Made by a program: the position numbers and the translations under genes. Of a DNA stretch of 64,000 bases, positions 58,950 to 64,000 are shown in pieces. Numbering within the stretch: the first letter of the stretch is position 1; each line of letters opens with the position of its first letter. The notes below the pieces were generated by a model. It did not search any database. It was not told the origin of the DNA and was given only the letters and a program-made list of their open reading frames with translations. Origin of the DNA: an uncultured Selenomonadaceae bacterium (GTDB lineage: Bacteria; Bacillota; Negativicutes; Selenomonadales; Selenomonadaceae); contig CAJOCQ010000015.1 of the NCBI GenBank assembly GCA_905233135.1, forward strand, positions 26,007-90,006, in the 5' to 3' direction.

Positions 58950-61040
58950 TTAACGCTTGAACTTTGAAGAACAAACGATAACCGAGCGCGCGCCAATTAT
59001 AAATTGTTCGGCCGAATTAATTTCATCCGGCGAATCATAAACAGCCGCGTCGCCCAAATCTGTATTTATTTCAACTTGCCACGTCATATTTTGCGGCAAT
59101 TGCGGCAACCAAACGCCGTGACTTTCCCAATGCGAATTTATTCCGATATAAATAAAATCGTCCGCGCCGTCCGCAGTTTTGCCCGCGAACATTACGCCCA
59201 AAATTCTGTTTTCCGGCGAATAATCAAATTGCCAAGCATTGGTGCCGTGTACGCTGAACATCGGATAACCTGCGGGGCAACCTTGACTCATTCTCATTAA
59301 AACGGGGTGCGCCTTCCTGAAGGCAATCATTTTTTTGAAAAATTTGTACAAGTCTTGATTTTTGTCCAAGTCATTCCAATCAAGCCACGAAATTTTATTA
59401 TCTTGACAATAAGGGTTATTATTGCCGAATTGCGAATTGCCGAACTCGTCGCCCGCCAAAATCATCGGTATTCCCCAACTTGTCAAAAGAATTGCCGCCG
59501 CGTTTTTAATCATTTTATGGCGCAAATATTTTATATCGGCGGGTAAATTAATATCGCCTTCCCAGCCGCAATTCCAGCTGTCGTTATCGTTGCCGCCGTC
59601 GCTGTTATTCCAACCGTTCGCCTCGTTATGCTTGTCATTATAAGCAAATAAATCGTACAAAGTGAAACCGTCGTGACAGGTGATAAAGTTGACGCTTGCA
59701 CAATCGCCGCGCCAAAATCTGTTGTAAATATCTTCAGAGCCCGAAATTCTGTAAGCCAAACATTCAGCCTTGCCGCTTTCGCCCTTCAAAAATTTTCTTA
59801 AATCATCGCGGTATTTGCCGTTCCATTCCGCCCAACGCCCGTAATTCGGAAAACTGCCGACTTGGTACAAGCCGCCCGCGTCCCAAGCCTCCGCAATTAA
59901 AATCGAATCGCTTAAAACAGGATCGTAAGCCAAAGACTCCAACAACGGCGGATTGTGCATCGGCGAGCCGTCCTGATTTCTGCCCAAAATTGCCGCCAAA
60001 TCAAATCTGAAGCCGTCAACGTGATAACTTGCCACCCAATAGCGCAGGCAAATTAAAATAAAATTGCGCACAATCGGATTGTTGCAATTTAAAGTATTGC
60101 CGCAGCCGCTGAAGTTGTAGTAGTAGCCGTCGGGCGTCAAAATGTAATAAACTTTGTTGTCAATTCCCTTAAAAGAAATGTAGGGACCGTGTTCATTGCC
60201 TTCCGCCGTATGGTTGAAAACAACGTCCAAAATAATTCTTATGCCGTTTTTGTGCAATTCCTTGACGAGGTTTTTTAATTCGTCATTCTGCATTGAAAAT
60301 TTACCGCTCGCCGCGTAACCTGCCTTTGGCGCAAAAAATCCTACGGTTGAATAGCCCCAATAATTTAAAAGCGGCTTGCCTTCGGCGTCTTTACGCGCGC
60401 CCTCAAATTCATCAAATTCAAAAATCGGCAAAAGTTCTATCGCGTTAATTCCCAATTCTTTCAGGTAGGGAATTTTTTCAACAATCCCAGCGTACGTGCC
60501 TTTAAATTTAACGCCGCTTGATTCGTCTTTGGTAAAGCCGCGCACGTGCGCTTCATAAATTATAATTTCGTGGTGCGGAGTTTTTAAAGGCGTGTCGCCT
60601 TCCCAATCAAAATCTTCAAGCGCAACTTTTGAGCGGTATTGAAATTCGTTGTTCCAATTCGGTTCTTCGCCCCAAACATCGCGCCCCGAAATTATTTTGG
60701 CGTACGGGTCAAGCAAAATTTTATTTTTGTCAAAAACGTCGCCGCGCTGAAAATTATATTCGCCGTCAACTTTAAAACCGTATTCAATATTTTCAATATC
60801 CAAATCAAAAACAATCATTGAAAAAACGTTGCCAATTTTATAATCTTCGGGAAAAGGGATTGTTGCAAAAGGTTTTTCTTCGTGCGAATGATACAAAACA
60901 AGTTCGCAACTTTTCGCGCCGCTTGAATAAATTGTAAAGTTGACGCCGCCCGGTACCATGTGCGCGCCGTTTGCCAACATTAAGCCGGGACGAATTTTAA
61001 AATTGCCGCAAACGCCCGTTGGATGTAAATCAATTCTCAT
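58950..61040 (-). CDS. glgX: GlgX-like glycogen debranching enzyme (GH13)
   Basis: 696 residues. An N-terminal CBM48-like beta domain (PGGVNFTIYSSGAKSCELVLY) precedes a GH13 barrel. The four GH13 regions are visible: ILDVVFNHT, the nucleophile in VDGFRFDLAAIL, the acid/base Glu in LIAEAWDAGGLY, and the third Asp in FITCHDGFTLYD. The C-terminal beta domain completes an isoamylase/GlgX layout. It hydrolyses alpha-1,6 branches of glycogen or limit dextrins in the cytoplasm. ATG 61040 overlaps the STAS stop (ATGA), so debranching enzyme and regulator are translationally coupled. No other glycogen gene is in view. Confidence 0.92.
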   Translation of the reverse strand: MRIDLHPTGVCGNFKIRPGLMLANGAHMVPGGVNFTIYSSGAKSCELVLYHSHEEKPFATIPFPEDYKIGNVFSMIVFDLDIENIEYGFKVDGEYNFQRGDVFDKNKILLDPYAKIISGRDVWGEEPNWNNEFQYRSKVALEDFDWEGDTPLKTPHHEIIIYEAHVRGFTKDESSGVKFKGTYAGIVEKIPYLKELGINAIELLPIFEFDEFEGARKDAEGKPLLNYWGYSTVGFFAPKAGYAASGKFSMQNDELKNLVKELHKNGIRIILDVVFNHTAEGNEHGPYISFKGIDNKVYYILTPDGYYYNFSGCGNTLNCNNPIVRNFILICLRYWVASYHVDGFRFDLAAILGRNQDGSPMHNPPLLESLAYDPVLSDSILIAEAWDAGGLYQVGSFPNYGRWAEWNGKYRDDLRKFLKGESGKAECLAYRISGSEDIYNRFWRGDCASVNFITCHDGFTLYDLFAYNDKHNEANGWNNSDGGNDNDSWNCGWEGDINLPADIKYLRHKMIKNAAAILLTSWGIPMILAGDEFGNSQFGNNNPYCQDNKISWLDWNDLDKNQDLYKFFKKMIAFRKAHPVLMRMSQGCPAGYPMFSVHGTNAWQFDYSPENRILGVMFAGKTADGADDFIYIGINSHWESHGVWLPQLPQNMTWQVEINTDLGDAAVYDSPDEINSAEQFIIGARSVIVCSSKFKR

Positions 61041-61372
61041 GCGCCTTCCAACTCCTTCATTGCTTCTTCAATCGTCGGTACACAACGCAAAAGCTTTAAA
61101 AAGCCCGTCATTTGCAAAACGTCCATTACTTCAGGAAGTGGTTCCGCGTATATGACTTTGATATTTTTGGATTTAGCATTTTTGGCAATAAGTAAAAGTG
61201 TACGCAATCCCGCGCTTGAAACATAAGTACACTTTGAAAGAGAAATTATTGTTGGCTTTTTTTCGAGCAACTTTAAAGTTTCTTCGCGTGCTGAATCGGA
61301 GCTTGCAACGTCAAGCTGCCCTTCAAACTCCAATATTTTTATTGCGTCATTCTGTTTAACCGTTACTTGCAT
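61037..61372 (-). CDS. STAS-domain anti-sigma-factor antagonist (second copy)
   Basis: 111 residues: KILEFEGQLDVASSDSAREE, then SLSKCTYVSSAGLRTLLLIAK with the phosphorylatable Ser of the SSAGLR loop. It is divergent from the SpoIIE-type phosphatase across a 242-base gap and overlaps the glycogen debranching gene. It differs clearly from the STAS protein at 55274, so the two may serve different branches of one pathway. Confidence 0.9.
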   Translation of the reverse strand: MQVTVKQNDAIKILEFEGQLDVASSDSAREETLKLLEKKPTIISLSKCTYVSSAGLRTLLLIAKNAKSKNIKVIYAEPLPEVMDVLQMTGFLKLLRCVPTIEEAMKELEGA

Positions 61373-61614
61373 TGGTTCACCTCATTTGCAATTTGTTCAG
61401 TATAAAATTTATTCACAAAAAGGAAAAATCCTTTTTGCCGTTTAAATTTAATTTTAAAATTTTTTTTACGACATATGAAAAATTTTTTGTGCCGAATGAT
61501 TATTTAAAAATCAGCGGGCGGAAAAATTTCGTTAAAAAAAAATTTACATTATGCCAAATTTTTTGTATTATTATGATAATAAAACGCAATAAAATAAAGT
61601 CGGTGGTAAAGTAA
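61373..61614. promoter_or_regulatory. Divergent control region with TTATTATGATAATAA palindrome
   Basis: 242 bases, very AT-rich, no gene. TTATTATGATAATAA (61568-61582) is an inverted repeat perfect apart from its centre. It overlaps a TATGAT -10-like element 33-45 bases ahead of the phosphatase ATG. Fur and PerR boxes have similar composition, but the match is not close enough to name a regulator. Confidence 0.45.
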
Positions 61615-63774
61615 ATGAAACCAAATATTCGCCAACGTGTATTTCGTTTGGTATTATTTTCAAGCATAATGACGTTTATTATTTTGGTAGGCGTGTTGAT
61701 TATCGGAATGTCAACGATACGCTATAATTTCAACGAAAAAAGCACTACTCTAAGCGATCATTCTACAAGATACATTCAAGACGCTATGAAAGAGCGCAGC
61801 AAAGTTTCTCTTGAAACATTGGCAAAAGCTAAGGCAGAATACATAGAACAACAATTACTGGACGTAAAGTGGAACACAAAATTTTTCTCAGAATTAATGC
61901 ACCTCTACTTAAGCTTGCCTGCGTCAGATATATCAAGGCGAAGTATATCAAATCCAATGTACAAAATAATAAAATCGGGTGAGCCGTATATGAATTATAC
62001 GCCCGAACTTAGGATGCGAGGCGTAAGTGCCGCCATTCAAGCGGAAATTGACCGCGTAAGCAGCATAACTGATGTATTTATACCTTTCGGCGAAAGTTTC
62101 AAAGGTTATGAATCAGGCTTTTTTGTAGGTTCAAAAAACGGTTATTACATTGCGCTTGAAACTACAGCCGACGGCAGCGACATACCTTTTACGGACGATT
62201 ATTTTTTAAATTATGATTTTCAGAAACGCCCTTGGTATATGAAAGGTAAAGAAGTAAAAGAGCCAACTTTTACTGAAATTTACGCAGATATGAACGGAGC
62301 CATTGGTGTATCTTGTGTTACTTCCTATTATGACGGCAACGGTGAATTTGCGGGAGTTGTCAGCGTTGGCTACAGTATGGTTTATATTTATAAAGCTGTT
62401 ATTGAGACGGCGGTTGACTCTGACGGATTCAGCTTTATTTTGGATTCAAAGGGCGATGTAATAATTTCGGGCAAAAGCGAAGGAATATTTGCGGCTGATA
62501 CAAAGTATTTGGATTTGCGAACGATAGATGACGCAGCAATTTCCGGCGCGGCAAAACGTATGACGGCGGGCGAAACGGGCGTTACTTCCATTACACTTGA
62601 CGGCGAAGAATATTATTTGGCGTTTGCGCCAATACCTGCAAGCAGCTGGAGTTTTGCAACGCTTACAAGCCGCGCAGATGTTTTGGCTCCCGCCATTGTG
62701 GCGCGTGAAGAAATGCGCAAGCAAATAAGCGATTTTAGAAACGAAATGTCTCAAATTTTTATAACTATATTTATAGGCTTGGCAATTTTATTTGCGTTGC
62801 TGTTGGCGTGGATGTTTAGAAACAGTTCCAAAATTGCAAAAAGATTTGTTGAGCCAATCAATGAATTAACGGCGGGTGTACACGAAATTTCTAGCGGCAA
62901 TTTAGATAAAAAAATTAACGTACAAACGGGCGACGAACTCGAAGAGCTTGCAAATTCTTTCAATAAAATGACTGACGAATTGAAAGACTATATGAAAAAT
63001 TTGACTCAAGTTACCGCCGAAAAACAAAAAATTTCTACCGAATTAAACGTTGCAACAAATATTCAACTCGGCGCGTTGCCGCACGATTTTTTGAAAGATT
63101 GCACGGCGATTGAAATTTATGCAACAATGCACGCGGCAAAAGCTGTTGGCGGCGATTTCTACGATTTTTATTTATTGGACGAAAATCATTTAATGATAAC
63201 CATTGCTGACGTTAGCGGAAAAGGCGTGCCTGCGGCTTTGTTTATGATGAGAAGTAAGACTATTTTAAAAAATTTGGCAATGACAATGACCGCGCCCGAC
63301 GATTTGGCAGCGGTTATGACTTTGGCGAATAATCAACTTTGTCAGGGCAACGACGAAATGATGTTTGTTACTGTTTTTATGGGAATGTTAGATTTTAAGA
63401 GCGGCAAATTTATTTTTGTCAACGGCGGGCATAATCCGCCAATGATTTATCGTCAAGCTGAAAATAAATTTGAATATTTGCAGGTTGAAGAAAATTGCGT
63501 TTTGGGAATGATGGAAGATTTAGACTTTGTGCAACAGGAAATTAATTTAAATCAAGACGATATGATTTATTTGTATACTGACGGCGTAACAGAGGCAATG
63601 AATAAAGATAACGAACAGTACGGCGAGGCGCGGCTGGAAAATTGCTTGAATAACATTGACCATCAATGCAAGTTACAAAAGCTGCTTGAGGGCGTGAAAA
63701 AATCTTTGGCGGAACACGTGCAAGACGCCGAGCAATCTGACGATATTACAATGCTTGCCGTTCGCTTGAAATAA
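61615..63774 (+). CDS. dCache-HAMP-SpoIIE (PP2C) phosphatase, RsbU-like
   Basis: 719 residues. Transmembrane helix 1 at about 16-36, a large extracytoplasmic dCache-like sensor (about 40-375; FQKRPWYMKGKE, SFATLTSRADVL), transmembrane helix 2 near 382-402, HAMP (RFVEPINELTAGVHEI) and a coiled stretch. A PP2C/SpoIIE domain (about 490-719) follows, with metal motifs AVGGDFYDFY, IADVSGKGVPAALFM, YTDGVTEAMN and SDDITMLAV. It should dephosphorylate STAS antagonists on sensing an external ligand and so free the kinase target. Two STAS genes and one kinase in the window are candidate partners. GGTGG precedes ATG 61615. All catalytic Asp residues appear present. Confidence 0.93.
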   Translation: MKPNIRQRVFRLVLFSSIMTFIILVGVLIIGMSTIRYNFNEKSTTLSDHSTRYIQDAMKERSKVSLETLAKAKAEYIEQQLLDVKWNTKFFSELMHLYLSLPASDISRRSISNPMYKIIKSGEPYMNYTPELRMRGVSAAIQAEIDRVSSITDVFIPFGESFKGYESGFFVGSKNGYYIALETTADGSDIPFTDDYFLNYDFQKRPWYMKGKEVKEPTFTEIYADMNGAIGVSCVTSYYDGNGEFAGVVSVGYSMVYIYKAVIETAVDSDGFSFILDSKGDVIISGKSEGIFAADTKYLDLRTIDDAAISGAAKRMTAGETGVTSITLDGEEYYLAFAPIPASSWSFATLTSRADVLAPAIVAREEMRKQISDFRNEMSQIFITIFIGLAILFALLLAWMFRNSSKIAKRFVEPINELTAGVHEISSGNLDKKINVQTGDELEELANSFNKMTDELKDYMKNLTQVTAEKQKISTELNVATNIQLGALPHDFLKDCTAIEIYATMHAAKAVGGDFYDFYLLDENHLMITIADVSGKGVPAALFMMRSKTILKNLAMTMTAPDDLAAVMTLANNQLCQGNDEMMFVTVFMGMLDFKSGKFIFVNGGHNPPMIYRQAENKFEYLQVEENCVLGMMEDLDFVQQEINLNQDDMIYLYTDGVTEAMNKDNEQYGEARLENCLNNIDHQCKLQKLLEGVKKSLAEHVQDAEQSDDITMLAVRLK

Positions 63775-63788
63775 AATTTTTAAAGGAC

Positions 63789-63947
63789 ATGTTAAAATTG
63801 AAGAAATTTTTGTCAGCAAAGAAAAAAGCAAAACTATTGGCGGCGGTAATCGGCAGCTCAACAATTCTTTCTGCGAATACTGCGGCGGCTATGCAAGAAT
63901 ATAAGAGGTTGTATTCACAAAGGAAAAAAGTTAAACTATGGCTATGA
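63789..63947 (+). pseudogene. Exported-protein gene cut by an IS element
   Basis: A short ORF (52 codons from ATG 63789; TTG 63798 is better placed for AAAGGA at 63782-63787). It opens with a textbook signal peptide (KKFLSAKKKAKLLAAVIGSS, cut near ANTAAA). About ten residues later the text turns into IS-end sequence and stops at 63947, overlapping the transposase start. I read it as the 5' stub of a secreted-protein gene interrupted at about 63904. Confidence 0.5.
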
Positions 63948-64000
63948 AAAAAGATACCTTAAACAGAAAAGCATATCCGACTGATTTAACCGATGAGCAG
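63938..64000 (+). CDS. IS5-like transposase, N-terminus only
   Basis: Starts at ATG 63938 (or 63944) and runs off the window. The text RKAYPTDLTDEQ is the usual N-terminal motif of IS5-group transposases with a DUF4096-type domain. The IS left end may begin at GAGGTTGT (63905) after a TAA (63902-63904), which would fit the TNA target preference of some IS5 subgroups. Boundary is inference; the right end is outside the window. Confidence 0.7.
   Translation, partial: MAMKKDTLNRKAYPTDLTDEQ

Noticed and set aside
1..64000. CRISPR array, tRNA or rRNA genes
   Set aside because: No regularly spaced repeats with unique spacers and no recognisable tRNA or rRNA sequence were seen by eye. The repetitive stretches are coding repeats. 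Faint RNA genes could be missed without a covariance search.

Overview
The window is an AT-rich, densely coded bacterial segment. It encodes outer-membrane machinery (a TpsB/FhaC-type transporter with a giant filamentous-haemagglutinin-like partner, an autotransporter, a porin-like barrel) alongside Firmicute-style partner-switching regulators (SpoIIE-type phosphatase, RsbW-like kinase, STAS proteins). That mix suggests a diderm Firmicute, most likely a member of the Negativicutes. This is inferred from gene content; no rRNA or other phylogenetic marker is present.

Region 1 (1-11842, +): a tightly packed operon, already running at the left edge, with four Hsp70-type ATPases of different degrees of divergence. 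One is a DnaK-vWA fusion and one is a 975-residue form with long extra domains. They are interleaved with two coiled-coil proteins, a helical protein and a 60-residue protein, and followed by a protein of unknown family. DnaJ, GrpE and ClpB are absent, so this is not a housekeeping chaperone locus. A PLD-nuclease/SF2-helicase fusion follows (11940-14003) behind its own possible promoter. This region is the best candidate for an undescribed system.

Region 2 (14195-34814): a surface-adhesin locus. Back-to-back promoters at 33100-33166 drive tpsB rightward. Leftward they drive a YbjN-like small protein, a TpsA-like exoprotein of about 4560 residues and a calcium-binding RTX-repeat protein of about 1560 residues. 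Each of the three leftward genes is interrupted by a single-base indel in a short homopolymer. A fourth such lesion lies in an exported FGE-like gene at 43 kb.

Region 3 (34857-40989): orphan ParA/ParB genes (parA lacks a normal start codon), a membrane-anchored vWA protein, then a PAAR-like DUF4280 protein and a VgrG/gpD-like spike protein. No sheath, tube or baseplate genes accompany the spike. A decayed ORF follows.

Region 4 (41043-57418, -): a long leftward series. From upstream to downstream it runs AGE-family sugar epimerase-like enzyme, STAS protein, RsbW-like kinase, tandem DJ-1/PfpI protein, an internal terminator, TPP enzyme, tautomerase, nitroreductase, cupin, four-repeat DUF1566 protein, two flavodoxin-fold oxidoreductases and a MATE transporter. 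These are followed by an autotransporter, an exported FGE-like protein and a porin. The redox and detoxification enzymes look like an electrophile/quinone stress set.

Region 5 (57581-64000): an unusual winged-helix regulator, a GlgX-like debranching enzyme translationally coupled to a second STAS protein, a dCache-HAMP-SpoIIE phosphatase, and a signal-peptide-coding gene cut by the left end of an IS5-like element whose transposase runs off the window. The phosphatase, kinase and two STAS proteins form most of a partner-switching pathway interleaved with carbohydrate enzymes. No tRNA, rRNA or CRISPR array was recognised.
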